From Cyanobium sp. FGCU6 (GTDB taxonomy: Bacteria > Cyanobacteriota > Cyanobacteriia > PCC-6307 > Cyanobiaceae): a stretch of 64,000 nucleotides of DNA. Location: the NCBI GenBank assembly GCA_024958655.1, contig JANWUR010000003.1, positions 229,478-293,477 on the forward strand. Reading direction: 5' to 3'. The notes under the pieces were generated by a model. It searched no databases. It had not been told where the DNA came from and saw nothing but the letters and a program-made list of their open reading frames with translations. How positions within the stretch are numbered: the stretch's first letter is position 1; every line of letters begins with the position of its first letter. Below are positions 23,315 to 31,643 of the stretch, one piece after another. Both the position numbers and the translations under genes were made by a program.

Positions 23315-26023
23315 TCAGAGAACGGACAGTGGAATCGCCACCGCCCGCGTGACCATGCCGGCACCGCAGAAGCGCACCGGCCCGCGGCGCTGGGCACCGG
23401 CAAGCCGCAACAACACCACCGCCCAGCCATGGGCCCAGGCCGTGTCTCGCAGGATCTGAGCAACCGGCTCGGCCGTGTTGCTCACCAACAGATGGGGCGG
23501 CTCCAGCCGCAATCCCTGGCGCGCCAGGACCTGCGCCGCCAGCTCTGCGCTGATCTCTAGGTCGTGGGCCTGGTGGGCGGCGAGCTCCACCAGCTCACCG
23601 ATCGTGCGGGTGACGGTGCGATCGGGGCATTCCACCCGCAACGGGTGCTGCAGGATCGTCTGGATACAGCGCTGCTCATCACTGAGCTCGGTGCTCTGGC
23701 TGTAGCTCTCCCAGTCGTGGCAGGCGATGCACTGCTCGGCCTCCTCCTGGGTGGGGACAACATCGCTGAGCAGCGACCAGGCCCCGGCCATCAAGGTGCC
23801 GTACTGATCCCCCAGGCGCTGGGAGTCGAAGTGCCGCGCCGCCGCCCGGGTGAACACCCCTTCCGCCTGGCGGATCATCGGGATCAGGCCCACGGTGCGG
23901 GCGATCAGCCGCCGGCCCAGCTCGCTGGAGATGTGGCGATCGAGGTCCCGATCCAGCGAGGCCCAGTGCAGCTCCCGTTCCGCCTTGGCCAGCTCGGCGG
24001 GGTTGCGCAGGGTGAGCTGGGCAAAGCGGCTGCGGTCGGCTCCCTGCTTGAGGGCAGTGGCGATCGAGCTGAGAAGAAACATCGAGCGCACCCGGTAGCG
24101 GCTCACCTCACCGCTCGGGGAACCCTTCAGCAAGGAGGCCCCGCTCTCGCTGCTGGCCACCCGCGCGAGCGACAGGATCCCCTGCATCCGCTGCTGATCC
24201 GGCCGCTCGTTGCTTTCGGCCTCGTCGAACACCACCGGCACCGCGTCGGAGCAGATCGACTGGCGCAGGGCGGCTTCTGTGGTCGAGCCGCTCACCAGCA
24301 GGGCGAAGTCCCCCAGCAGGGGGGTGATGTAGCGATCGAGGATCGCGCTCTTCCCCGAGCCAGCACCGCCCGTCAGCCAGACATGGGGCCGCCAGCGCAG
24401 CGAACCGCAGATCGGGCTGAGCACCACCCAGCCCACCAGCAGGGTGCCGGAGGCGGGCACGTCCCAGTGGAAGCGGTTGGCGATGCTCACGATCACCGCC
24501 GCCTCCTGCACTGAGAGGGGCTCCACATCGCCAGGCCCATCCAGCCGCGCCATGCGCTGGTAGACATAGCGCGAGCGAAAGGGCGTGGTGATCAGGTGCT
24601 CCCCCTCGGGTGTGACGAGCCGATCGCCCAGGTGCAGCAGCGGCCGGCCGTCATCCCACCAGGCCCCGCGGCCGCGGATGCGATCTGGCGTGAAAAGCCC
24701 GGCGGCGATCGAGCGCTCATAGAGGCCACTGGCCACCGCCGACCAGTTCACGCCGGTGCGGCTCGGGTAGAGGGTTTCCCAGTGGGCCAGCGGCGCCAGG
24801 GCAATCAGGTGGGTGGCGGTGTGGGCAGAGCGGGCCAGGCGCAGCACCTGCCCAGTGCGGCCGGAGCGGTAGTAGCTGGCCTCGCCGTCGTAGCCGAGGC
24901 ACTGAAATGGCGCGCCACCACCGCCACCAGCAGGGGGGTCACCGGAAGCGGGCTCCTGCTCTTCCGGATCTGACGCCCCTGCCGGTCTTGCGCTCTCAGC
25001 TGGCAGGGGCTGCATCCACTGCTGCAGGTGCTCGGCCGCTTCCGCTGGGCTCCACTCGGCATTGGCCAGATCCCAGCCCTGCGGCAGTTCGGCCGGCGGG
25101 TCCACCAGCTGCACTCGGCAGCCCTGGTCTCTCAAGAGGGCGGCCAGCCGCGCCATGGCCTTGCGACCGGGCGCGTCGGCATCGGGCCAGAGCGTCACCG
25201 CCCGCCCCACCAACGGCTGCCAGTCGGCCTTGGCGATGGCGTTGGTGCCGTTGGCCCAGCTGATAACCACGTGCTCAGGAAACAGCACCCCTGCCGCATC
25301 GGCCGTGCTCTCCCCCTCAACCACCAGCACCGGAGCTTCTGGGCGTTGGCTCAGGCCCGGCAGGCAGTAGAGGGGCCGGGGTGCCGGCCACTCGCAGGAG
25401 AAGGGATCACGGCGGCTGGGCCGGTGCCAGCCACCATCAAGCCACACCCGATGCAGAAAGGCCTTGCGGCCCTTGCCGCCCAGGCAGAGGCGCTGGATCC
25501 AGAACAGCGGGTTCCCCGCCGCATCGCGGTAGCACCACTGGGCGATGGCGCCCTGCTCCAAAGCGGGCGGTGGTGCATCGGCAGGAGGCTGCTCGGGTTG
25601 GCGCCAGGGCCGGCTGCCATGGCCCGGTAGGCCAGTGGCGGTAGGGGTGGCCGGTGGGGCAGGGAGCTTGCCGCCGAAACCGTTGCCGGTGCTCACCGGC
25701 TGGGGCCGATGCCGTTCGGTCCCAGCTGGATCCATGCCCAGGTAGCGCTCCACTTCTTCGCAGGCCTGGCGGAAGCTCCAGCGGCGCACCCGCATCAGCA
25801 GGTCCATCCCGGTTCCGCCGCCACCCAGGTGGTCCTTGCCGCCGCACTGGTTGCAGAACCAGGAACCACTGCCGTCCCGGTCGTCAAAGCGGTAGCGATC
25901 CCTGCCGCCGCAGGCGGGGCAGGGCTGGTGGCGATTGCTGAGCTCCTCGGCGTGCAGCCCAGCCAGCACCTCGAGGATGTCCCTCCAGCGGCCTGAGGCC
26001 GCTGTCATCACGTCGGTTGCCAT
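23315..26023 (-). CDS. Phage primase-helicase
   Basis: 902 residues. An N-terminal zinc ribbon (C35, C38, C57, C60 in CPACGG and CNQCGG) is followed by a TOPRIM-like primase core (PVLVVEGESTADAA near 230 and LWPDADAPGRKAM near 286). The C-terminal ATPase has Walker A LTGGAGSGKS (about 550), VVFDEAESNE and SMFLLSSIATALKQGADRSR with an arginine-finger-like position. It resembles P4-alpha-type and DUF927-like phage or satellite replication proteins that prime and unwind DNA. It starts 16 bases after the RHH regulator gene, so both probably share the divergent promoter region. Confidence 0.88.
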   Translation of the reverse strand: MATDVMTAASGRWRDILEVLAGLHAEELSNRHQPCPACGGRDRYRFDDRDGSGSWFCNQCGGKDHLGGGGTGMDLLMRVRRWSFRQACEEVERYLGMDPAGTERHRPQPVSTGNGFGGKLPAPPATPTATGLPGHGSRPWRQPEQPPADAPPPALEQGAIAQWCYRDAAGNPLFWIQRLCLGGKGRKAFLHRVWLDGGWHRPSRRDPFSCEWPAPRPLYCLPGLSQRPEAPVLVVEGESTADAAGVLFPEHVVISWANGTNAIAKADWQPLVGRAVTLWPDADAPGRKAMARLAALLRDQGCRVQLVDPPAELPQGWDLANAEWSPAEAAEHLQQWMQPLPAESARPAGASDPEEQEPASGDPPAGGGGGAPFQCLGYDGEASYYRSGRTGQVLRLARSAHTATHLIALAPLAHWETLYPSRTGVNWSAVASGLYERSIAAGLFTPDRIRGRGAWWDDGRPLLHLGDRLVTPEGEHLITTPFRSRYVYQRMARLDGPGDVEPLSVQEAAVIVSIANRFHWDVPASGTLLVGWVVLSPICGSLRWRPHVWLTGGAGSGKSAILDRYITPLLGDFALLVSGSTTEAALRQSICSDAVPVVFDEAESNERPDQQRMQGILSLARVASSESGASLLKGSPSGEVSRYRVRSMFLLSSIATALKQGADRSRFAQLTLRNPAELAKAERELHWASLDRDLDRHISSELGRRLIARTVGLIPMIRQAEGVFTRAAARHFDSQRLGDQYGTLMAGAWSLLSDVVPTQEEAEQCIACHDWESYSQSTELSDEQRCIQTILQHPLRVECPDRTVTRTIGELVELAAHQAHDLEISAELAAQVLARQGLRLEPPHLLVSNTAEPVAQILRDTAWAHGWAVVLLRLAGAQRRGPVRFCGAGMVTRAVAIPLSVL

Positions 26024-26038
26024 GGGTGTCGCCGCGGC

Positions 26039-26233
26039 TCAACGACGATCAGCAGCTGCCGCCAACACGGGTCCTGGCATGGCCAGGCCGGCCCGCTCTG
26101 CCGCGATCGCGGCATCGATCACCTGGCGCAGCACCGCCGAGCGACTGAGGGTGCCATGCAGGCGGCGCTGATCAAGCCAAGCCAGCTGCGCCTCGGTGAT
26201 GGAGACGCTCAGGGGCGGCGCAAAGGAAGCCAT
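26039..26233 (-). CDS. Ribbon-helix-helix regulator (64 aa)
   Basis: MASFAPPLSVSITEAQLAWL followed by LSRSAVLRQVIDAAI: a basic strand, then two helices in the pattern of CopG/Arc-type dimers. It sits at the start of the leftward operon beside the divergent control region, so it may repress both arms. ATG 26233 is chosen because the domain begins there; the alternative at 26275 adds 14 residues. Confidence 0.6.
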   Translation of the reverse strand: MASFAPPLSVSITEAQLAWLDQRRLHGTLSRSAVLRQVIDAAIAAERAGLAMPGPVLAAAADRR

Positions 26234-26250
26234 GAATGCCTGAAGTTCTG

Positions 26251-26272
26251 AGCAGAGCCTAAGCGTATCCGG
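26251..26272 (+). promoter_or_regulatory. Phage promoter core, rightward
   Basis: AGCAGAGCCTAAG followed by ATCCGG matches AGCAAAGAGCCCTAAGATCC at 29701-29718 with small gaps. It lies about 60-80 bases before the rightward helicase gene, in the 98-base divergent region. The long upstream part of the 22268 and 29662 elements is missing here. It may be the same -10 region without the activator site. Confidence 0.4.
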
Positions 26273-26331
26273 CAAGGCTTGATAAGCTGAACATTGCTGA
26301 GCCCCCTCGGCTCGGCGCCAAGCCTGTCGTC

Positions 26332-27768
26332 ATGTCCATGGCCCCGATCGTCCTGCGCGACTACCAGCAGCAGCTGCTGGCCGATCTCCGCGCCGCCCTC
26401 AAGGCCCACCGCCGGGTCTGTGCGGTCATGCCCACTGGTGCGGGCAAGGGCCAGACCATCGGCGCGATCGTTCAGGGCGCGACCGGCAAGGGCCGGCGGG
26501 TGCTGGTGCTGGCACACCGGGCTGAGCTGATCGAGCAGCTCACCGGCACCGTGCGGGCGTGGGGGCTGGAGCCCGATGTGATCGCTCCTGGCCACAGGCT
26601 GCAGGGCCAGCAGGTCGCCGTGGGCTCGGTGCAGACCGTGGTCCGGCGGCTGGAGCAGCTGCCACCGCCTGATCTGATCATTCAGGACGAGGCCCACCAC
26701 CTAGTCGCCGGCAATGTCTGGGGCCGGATCATCGAGGCCTGGCCAGGCGCCCATCTGATCGGCAAGACCGCCACCCCCGAACGCCTCGATGGCAAGGGGC
26801 TGGGCGTGGAAGCCGGCGGCTATTTCGAGGCCCTGGTGCTGGGGCCCTCAGCGGCCTGGCTGGTGGAGCAAGGCTGGCTGGCCAGGCCCCGGGTCTTCTC
26901 CTGGCCAGGGGCCAAGAACAGCAAACTGCGCCGCCGCATGGGCGAATACGGCCTGGAGCAGGCGGCACGCGCCTACGGGGACCGGGCCGCGATTGGCGAT
27001 GCCGTCTCGCACTACCGCCGCCGGCTACACCCGGGCACGGCCATCTGCTTCTGCTGCACGATCGAGCACGCCGAGCAGATGGCCGCGGCCTTCCGCGCTG
27101 CAGGAATCCGGGCTGCAGCGGTGAGCGGCGCCACCCCAGCCGAGGAGCGCAAACGCCTGATCGCCGGGCTTGGCACCGGCGAGGTAGAGGTGCTCAGCAG
27201 CTGCATGATCATTTCCGAGGGCACCGACATCCCCTCGGTGGGCGGCGCGATCCTGATGCGCCCCACCGCCAGCCTCACGCTCTACCTGCAGATGGTTGGG
27301 CGGGCCTTGCGGCCGGCCCCGGGGAAGCAGGAGGCAGTGATCCTCGATCACGTGAGCAACGCCCATCGCCACGGCCTGCCCACCGATGAGCGCGAATGGA
27401 ACCTGGCAGGTCGGCGCCGGCGGGAAGGCGTCTCGATTCCGATCAAGGACTGCCCGGCCTGCTTCTGCAGCTGCCCCAGTGCTGCGCAGGTGTGCCCTGA
27501 TTGCGGCCACCTGTTCCTCGCCGAGGAACGCGATGAGCAGCGGCGCGGGATCCAGCAACTGGAGGGCGAACTGGTTGAAGTCACGGGCGCAGCCCGCCAC
27601 CGGCCCAAACCCAACCAGCAGCAGAGGCCCCGGCGCACGCACCCGGCAGCTGGCTGCCGGACCTTCGAGCAGCTGCTGGTGCGCGAGCAGGAGCGCGGCT
27701 ACAAACCCGGCTGGGCCAGACACGTGTGGGCTGCAAGGCAACACAAGGCAACGAGCAGTACGCTTTGA
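26332..27768 (+). CDS. SF2 DEAH-box helicase (phage)
   Basis: 478 residues. The start LRDYQQQLLADLRAAL is the Q-like motif, Walker A is MPTGAGKGQT (33-42), the DEAH box lies in IQDEAHHLV (119-122), GKTATPERLDGKGL is motif III, and QMVGRALRP near 320-330 is motif VI with arginine fingers. A cysteine cluster (CPACFCSCP...CPDCGH, about 373-395) may bind zinc. It resembles the COG1061-type helicases found in phages and defence islands. It is the first gene of the rightward early arm. The start is ATG 26332 or 26338. Confidence 0.88.
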   Translation: MSMAPIVLRDYQQQLLADLRAALKAHRRVCAVMPTGAGKGQTIGAIVQGATGKGRRVLVLAHRAELIEQLTGTVRAWGLEPDVIAPGHRLQGQQVAVGSVQTVVRRLEQLPPPDLIIQDEAHHLVAGNVWGRIIEAWPGAHLIGKTATPERLDGKGLGVEAGGYFEALVLGPSAAWLVEQGWLARPRVFSWPGAKNSKLRRRMGEYGLEQAARAYGDRAAIGDAVSHYRRRLHPGTAICFCCTIEHAEQMAAAFRAAGIRAAAVSGATPAEERKRLIAGLGTGEVEVLSSCMIISEGTDIPSVGGAILMRPTASLTLYLQMVGRALRPAPGKQEAVILDHVSNAHRHGLPTDEREWNLAGRRRREGVSIPIKDCPACFCSCPSAAQVCPDCGHLFLAEERDEQRRGIQQLEGELVEVTGAARHRPKPNQQQRPRRTHPAAGCRTFEQLLVREQERGYKPGWARHVWAARQHKATSSTL

Positions 27769-27773
27769 CGTAC
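27758..27773. promoter_or_regulatory. Palindromic operator of the YefM/YoeB pair
   Basis: GTACG-CTTTGA-CGTAC is a perfect 5-bp inverted repeat 17 bases before the antitoxin ATG at 27790, and overlaps the end of the helicase gene. YefM-type antitoxins bind palindromes at their own promoter. The site fits autoregulation of the pair by position and symmetry. Confidence 0.5.
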
Positions 27774-27789
27774 GGGTGAAGGCCATGTC

Positions 27790-28032
27790 ATGACCACCGT
27801 GTCCGCCACAGAAGCACGCAAGCGGCTCTACGCCCTGATCGACGAGGTGGGGCAGTCCCACGAGCCGGTGCAGATCACCGGCAAGCGCAGCAACGCTGTG
27901 CTGCTGTCCCAGGACGACTGGCGTGCCATCCAGGAGACCCTGCACCTGGTCTCGATCCCGGGTATGCGCGAATCCATCCTGGAAGGCATGGCCACTGAGG
28001 TGAGCGAACTGAGCAGCGAACCGGGCTGGTGA
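27790..28032 (+). CDS. Antitoxin, YefM/Phd family
   Basis: 80 residues. MTTVSATEARKRLYALIDEV and PVQITGKRSNAVLLSQDDWR are the classic N-terminal DNA-binding fold of YefM/Phd antitoxins. The C-terminal half (GMRESILEGMATEVSELSSE) is the helical, toxin-wrapping tail. The stop overlaps the toxin start. It would neutralise the next gene's product and repress the pair. Within a phage early operon it may stabilise the element. Confidence 0.88.
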   Translation: MTTVSATEARKRLYALIDEVGQSHEPVQITGKRSNAVLLSQDDWRAIQETLHLVSIPGMRESILEGMATEVSELSSEPGW

Positions 28033-28298
28033 GCTGGACGGTCCTTTTCACCAAGCAGGCCCAGAAGGACGCCCGCAAACTCGCTTCCGCATCCCCTGCC
28101 CTCAAGCAGAAAGCTCAGATCCTGCTGGACATCCTGGCCGTCGACCCCTATCAGCAGCCCCCTCCCTACGAGGCCCTGGTCGGCGACCTGGGAGGGGGGT
28201 GCTCACGCCGCATCAACATCCAGCACCGCCTCGTGTACCAGGTGCTGGAGGAGGTGCAGATCGTGAAGGTGCTGCGGCTCTGGAGCCACTACGAGTAG
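28029..28298 (+). CDS. Toxin, YoeB/Txe-family mRNA interferase
   Basis: 89 residues. It starts with GTG overlapping the antitoxin stop (GTGA). WTVLFTKQAQKDARKL and PPYEALVGDLGGGCSRRINI with QHRLVYQVLEEVQIVKVLRL and WSHYE match YoeB: the catalytic E of YEAL, the arginine of SRRI, the H of QHRLVY and the C-terminal H-Y pair are all present. It cuts mRNA at the ribosomal A site. All catalytic positions look intact. Confidence 0.9.
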   Translation: MSWTVLFTKQAQKDARKLASASPALKQKAQILLDILAVDPYQQPPPYEALVGDLGGGCSRRINIQHRLVYQVLEEVQIVKVLRLWSHYE

Positions 28299-28319
28299 TC
28301 CTGCCCGGCAACAGGAGGC

Positions 28320-28697
28320 ATGGCCTCCTCCCCGAGCGAGCACGAGATCCAGCAGCGCATCCGCCTGGCCTGCGGCCGCGGCGCGGTGCGGCTCTGGCGC
28401 AACAACACCGGCGCTTTGGTCGACCAGCAGGGGCGCTTCGTGCGCTTCGGCTTGTGCAAGGGCAGCAGTGACCTGATTGGCCTGCGCTCGCTGGAGATCA
28501 CGCCAGAGCTGGTCGGCCAGCGGCTCGCCCAGTTCGTCGCTCTGGAGGTCAAGGCCGCCAATGGAGTCGTCAGCCCCGAGCAGCGCGCTTTCCTGCAGCT
28601 GGTACAGCAGCTCGGTGGCATGGCGGCGGTCTGCCGCTCCGTGGAGGAAGCCGAGCAGCTGCTTGACACCCCGAGGCAAGTGCTGCTGGGACACTGA
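28320..28697 (+). CDS. VRR-NUC domain nuclease
   Basis: 125 residues. SPSEHEIQQRIRLACG, VRLWRNNTGALV, RFGLCKGSSDLIG and FVALEVKAANGVVSPEQRAF are the full VRR-NUC pattern, with the nuclease residues in SSDLIG and ALEVKA. C-terminal GGMAAVCRSVEEAEQLL is the usual closing helix. Stand-alone VRR-NUC proteins are common in phages and may resolve DNA junctions. It follows the toxin by 21 bases. Confidence 0.9.
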   Translation: MASSPSEHEIQQRIRLACGRGAVRLWRNNTGALVDQQGRFVRFGLCKGSSDLIGLRSLEITPELVGQRLAQFVALEVKAANGVVSPEQRAFLQLVQQLGGMAAVCRSVEEAEQLLDTPRQVLLGH

Positions 28698-28861
28698 TGG
28701 ATCCGGCAGAACTGCGGCAGCGGCTGAGGCGTCTCGCAAAGGCCCACCCAGGCGAGCACCCCTACACCCTTGCCCTGAGATTGCAGTCAGAGACAGGGAA
28801 GGTGATCACTGGGCAGCTTGCCAAGCAGATCCTGCAGAGGCTCGGACAGGATCAGACCTGA
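28697..28861 (+). CDS. Small hypothetical protein (54 aa)
   Basis: The ATG overlaps the last base of the VRR-NUC stop (TGATG). The frame reads MDPAELRQRLRRLAKAHPGE, then YTLALRLQSETGKVITGQLA and ends RLGQDQT. It is basic and helical, with a helix-turn-helix-like TGQLAKQIL segment. The overlap and the protein-like composition support a real gene. No family is recognised. Confidence 0.45.
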   Translation: MDPAELRQRLRRLAKAHPGEHPYTLALRLQSETGKVITGQLAKQILQRLGQDQT

Positions 28862-28867
28862 TATGCC

Positions 28868-28906
28868 AGGACGTGTCAGGACGTGACTAGGAGTGCCAAG
28901 TTTGGC
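28868..28906. promoter_or_regulatory. Possible operator before the XRE-like gene
   Basis: CAGGACGTG occurs twice in tandem (about 28867-28885), followed by GCCAA-GT-TTGGC (28895-28906) directly before the ATG at 28909. The inverted repeat occupies the place of the ribosome binding site, so protein binding there could block expression. No factor is identified. Confidence 0.35.
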
Positions 28907-28908
28907 GT

Positions 28909-29661
28909 ATGGTTCGGGACATCCCATTCAGGATCCTGAACGTGGCCATCACCTACAAGGAGCTGCTGGAGCGCCAGGAGGAGAACCGCGCAGCGTTCGG
29001 TCGGATGCTGCTGAACTGGCGAAGAACCAACGGCTGGACCCAATACACCGCCTGCAGCTGGGCGGAAGAGGCCGGCTTCGATGCGATCTCTTACGGCAAC
29101 CTCTCGGTGATCGAGCAGGGCAAGGCTGGCGAGCTGCGCCAGAAGGCCTTCTGGCAGCTGGGTGAGCTGAACCGCCGCATCGCCGAGAAGGACTGGGGCC
29201 CAGTCAAGAGCCAGGCGATCAAGGACAAGCTCGAGAACGCCATCCCGTTGGCTGACGAAGAAGGCCCGGCCTGGACGCCCCTGGAGCTCTGGGCCTGCTA
29301 CTGCGGCCTGAGGGAAGTGCCGGAAAAGTTCCGCACCACTCCCGCACCGACCGTTGGCCAGCGCAAGGCCACGGAACTCTCGGCCAAGTGGCGCAACCAG
29401 ATGCGTCGGGTTGTCGATGAATGCGGCCTTGAGCCCAGCGACGCTCTTAACTCCCTGGCCGTCGAAGCCAGCGAAGAGCACCGCAAGCGCTTCTTTGCCG
29501 TGCTCACAGGCTTCGGCGACTACAAGCCGGAAGAACTGGCGCCGCTATGGATCGAGGGCGATCTCTACCTGCCCAAGCGCTGGCTGGACCAGTGGGAGGC
29601 CGCCAACAGGAAGGGCACCAAGCCCAGCGGCCGCAAAGGCAAGAAGCCAGTCACGGCCTGA
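28909..29661 (+). CDS. Phage protein with XRE-like helix-turn-helix
   Basis: 250 residues. Residues about 25-75 (FGRMLLNWRRTNGWTQYTAC, AEEAGFDAISYGNLSVIEQG) follow the Cro/CI pattern: W-T-Q, then a turn and a recognition helix ending in S-x-I-E-x-G-K. The rest is helical with WTPLELWACYCGLREVP and EEHRKRFFAVLTGFGDYKPE, and a basic tail. It is probably a regulator of the early arm, but no specific role is known. Confidence 0.6.
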   Translation: MVRDIPFRILNVAITYKELLERQEENRAAFGRMLLNWRRTNGWTQYTACSWAEEAGFDAISYGNLSVIEQGKAGELRQKAFWQLGELNRRIAEKDWGPVKSQAIKDKLENAIPLADEEGPAWTPLELWACYCGLREVPEKFRTTPAPTVGQRKATELSAKWRNQMRRVVDECGLEPSDALNSLAVEASEEHRKRFFAVLTGFGDYKPEELAPLWIEGDLYLPKRWLDQWEAANRKGTKPSGRKGKKPVTA

Positions 29662-29716
29662 TGGCTAGGAATTAACAGCCGCTGTGAGTGCGGCTTCCAG
29701 CAAAGAGCCCTAAGAT
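29662..29716 (+). promoter_or_regulatory. Conserved phage promoter element, right-arm copy
   Basis: The block TGGCTAGGAATTAACAGC, then CTGTGAGTGCGGCT, then AGAGCCCTAAGAT, lies just after the XRE-like gene and before the 29752 gene. It matches the minus-strand copy at 22268-22321. TAAGAT is the likely -10 box. It should drive the operon from 29752 to about 32685. Confidence 0.65.
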
Positions 29717-29751
29717 CCGGACCAGCGGGCAACCGCCCGATCCGATCCGTC

Positions 29752-30522
29752 ATGGCTCCACCCCGCAGGCCTCCTGAGGCTGTCATTGAGGCGCCGCCGG
29801 CCGTCCCGGCCGACGCCACTCCCGAGCAACAGCTCACCCATGCCCTGGCCAGCTTTCAGGCCGAGGTGCCCCCCATCGCCGCCGCCGATCTGGCGGAGGT
29901 GGTGCACTCAGCCCGCCCCGCCTTCCGCCGTGGGATCGGCTGGTCCGCCCACCTGAGTGAGCAGCAAGGCCGCTCCAGGCTGCAGGTCACGGTGATGCAT
30001 GTCGCCGGGGCCGAGCTCTGCAGCGAGTCCTGGGCTGATGAGGCAAGCGATCTGGCCGAAACCACAGGCCTGATGTTGGCCATGCTGCTGGGCATTCCTG
30101 TCTCCGCGCAGGCTCGGGCTGTACAGCCCAATGCAGATCCAGAGCAGCAGGCAGCTGAAGAGTCTGCTGTGGATCCTCCGCAACAGACTTGCCCCGATCA
30201 GCTGGTCGAAGGTCCGTCTGCTGAGGAGCCAGTCCCCCTGGCTGACACCAGCGACGAGGGCATTTCTGCAGACGGTGATCCAGCACTGGCTCCCCTCACC
30301 CCTGAGGAGGTCAGCGAGGTCCACCGCCGTGTGCTCGACCTGTCCCAGGCCGCTCGCCAGGAGCTGACCAAGGCCTTCCGCGAGCACTTCCAGGTGCCGC
30401 GCAATGCCCGCTCCATCGGTGATCGCATAACCCAGCGCCAGCACAGCGACTTCATCGCGCTCTTCCTCGAAGAAGCGCAGGGTCAGGTGCAGCCCGAGCC
30501 TGCTGCGGAGCCAGGCCCATGA
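29752..30522 (+). CDS. Phage hypothetical protein (256 aa)
   Basis: The N-terminal domain (QLTHALASFQAEVPPIAAAD and RSRLQVTVMHVAGAELCSES) is followed by an acidic, disordered linker (about 115-185). The C-terminal helical domain runs LTPEEVSEVHRRVLDLSQAA, RQELTKAFREHFQVPR and ITQRQHSDFIALFLEEAQG. The last domain looks like a small helical DNA- or protein-binding unit. It is the first gene after the conserved promoter element and overlaps the next start by four bases. No family is recognised. Confidence 0.6.
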   Translation: MAPPRRPPEAVIEAPPAVPADATPEQQLTHALASFQAEVPPIAAADLAEVVHSARPAFRRGIGWSAHLSEQQGRSRLQVTVMHVAGAELCSESWADEASDLAETTGLMLAMLLGIPVSAQARAVQPNADPEQQAAEESAVDPPQQTCPDQLVEGPSAEEPVPLADTSDEGISADGDPALAPLTPEEVSEVHRRVLDLSQAARQELTKAFREHFQVPRNARSIGDRITQRQHSDFIALFLEEAQGQVQPEPAAEPGP

Positions 30523-30764
30523 GCGAGAGCCATCGCCCCCGGCCGCCACGCCGATACGGCGAGCAGCCCCGTTCTCTGGCTGGCCGCCATTTCATCCAGA
30601 CCCAGGTGCGCACCGACGTCTACCTGCGGGTGCGCGAGCTGATGGAGGCCCGCAACCTCTCGGCGAGCGGAGCGGTGCATCACCTGCTGCGCGAACGCTT
30701 TGGTCTGCCGCCCCTTCCCCCGTTCGATCAACAACAAACGTCCACCGATTCATCCCATGGCTAA
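30519..30764 (+). CDS. Small RHH-like protein (81 aa)
   Basis: A basic start (SHRPRPPRRYGEQPRSLAGR) leads into FIQTQVRTDVYLRVRELMEA followed by LSASGAVHHLLRERFGLPP, a strand-helix-helix pattern close to ribbon-helix-helix regulators. The start overlaps the upstream stop (ATGA), and the C-terminus overlaps the SSB start by eight bases. Confidence 0.5.
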   Translation: MSESHRPRPPRRYGEQPRSLAGRHFIQTQVRTDVYLRVRELMEARNLSASGAVHHLLRERFGLPPLPPFDQQQTSTDSSHG

Positions 30765-31338
30765 GGACATCTTCCGCACGCCCCTCGCCGAAGTGCGCTG
30801 GGCCCATCTGATCACCCCAAGGCACCAGCTCGACAAGAGCAAACCCAAGGCCTGGACTGCCGATCTACTGCTTCCCAACAGCGACGAGAAAGCCCAGTCC
30901 TTCCTGTTGGCGATGGAGGACCAGTTCATCGCCCTCCACGGCAGTCGGAAGCGCCGTGCCGAAAAAGGCTTCCCCTGGAAGCCCGACAAGGAGAAGCCGA
31001 GCGAGATCACCGTGGTGCGCTTCAAGGTGCCGCAGTTCCAGCGGCGTGACGGCTCTCTTTCTGATGGGCCCCGCATCGTCGATGCCAAGAAGCAGCCCTG
31101 GGATGGAGCTGCCATCGGTAACGGCTCCAAGGTGGTCGTTGCCTTTGACATCTACGACTGGGACGGGGAGAACGGCTGCGGCATGACCTTCCAGCCCCGC
31201 GCCGTTCAAGTGGTCGACTTCGTGCCCTACGAGCAGGTCGATCCCACCGATGGTTTTGAGGAGGTCGAGGGCTACACCACCACCGGCAGTAGTGCCGGTG
31301 ATTGGAGCGCTGCCGACGACGGCGAGGAGTTGTTCTGA
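30757..31338 (+). CDS. Phage single-stranded DNA-binding protein (gp2.5/DUF2815-like)
   Basis: 193 residues. MAKDIFRTPLAEVRWAHLIT, KAWTADLLLPNSDEKAQSFL and the VVRFKVPQFQRRDGSLSDGP and GSKVVVAFDIYDWDGENGCG strands fit the OB-fold of T7 gp2.5-like proteins. The acidic tail ending DDGEELF is the typical C-terminal hook for partner proteins. It coats single-stranded DNA during replication and recombination. The neighbouring helicase, exonuclease and primase form a coherent replication set. Confidence 0.8.
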   Translation: MAKDIFRTPLAEVRWAHLITPRHQLDKSKPKAWTADLLLPNSDEKAQSFLLAMEDQFIALHGSRKRRAEKGFPWKPDKEKPSEITVVRFKVPQFQRRDGSLSDGPRIVDAKKQPWDGAAIGNGSKVVVAFDIYDWDGENGCGMTFQPRAVQVVDFVPYEQVDPTDGFEEVEGYTTTGSSAGDWSAADDGEELF

Positions 31339-31643
31339 TGCCGCTCGATCGTCAGGGCATCAGCTCCGGGGCCTGGAGCGGCAGGCCCCCGCACCGGCCC
31401 AGCCCTCAGCTACCTGCGTTCTGCCGCAGCCGCAGGCCCACCGTCATGGTCACGGCCTCCAGCCTGGCTTGCCTGCGCGGCCTGGTGCTGCTGGGGCTGG
31501 CGTTTCAGCTCAGCACCCTCCTGCTCGTGCTCGCCGGGCCCGTGCCGCAGCGGCCAGTGAGCAGCACCAGCACGATCTTCCGCCCCGATTCCGGCACGGA
31601 TGACGGTGAGGTCCCTCCCATTACATCGCTTTCAGACCGATGA
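31338..31643 (+). CDS. Small membrane protein (101 aa)
   Basis: The ATG shares its first base with the SSB stop (TGATG). The middle carries a transmembrane helix (LACLRGLVLLGLAFQLSTLL and LVLAG); the flanks are proline- and serine-rich. A single-helix phage membrane protein of unknown role. Its end overlaps the KilA-N gene by four bases. Confidence 0.45.
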   Translation: MPLDRQGISSGAWSGRPPHRPSPQLPAFCRSRRPTVMVTASSLACLRGLVLLGLAFQLSTLLLVLAGPVPQRPVSSTSTIFRPDSGTDDGEVPPITSLSDR

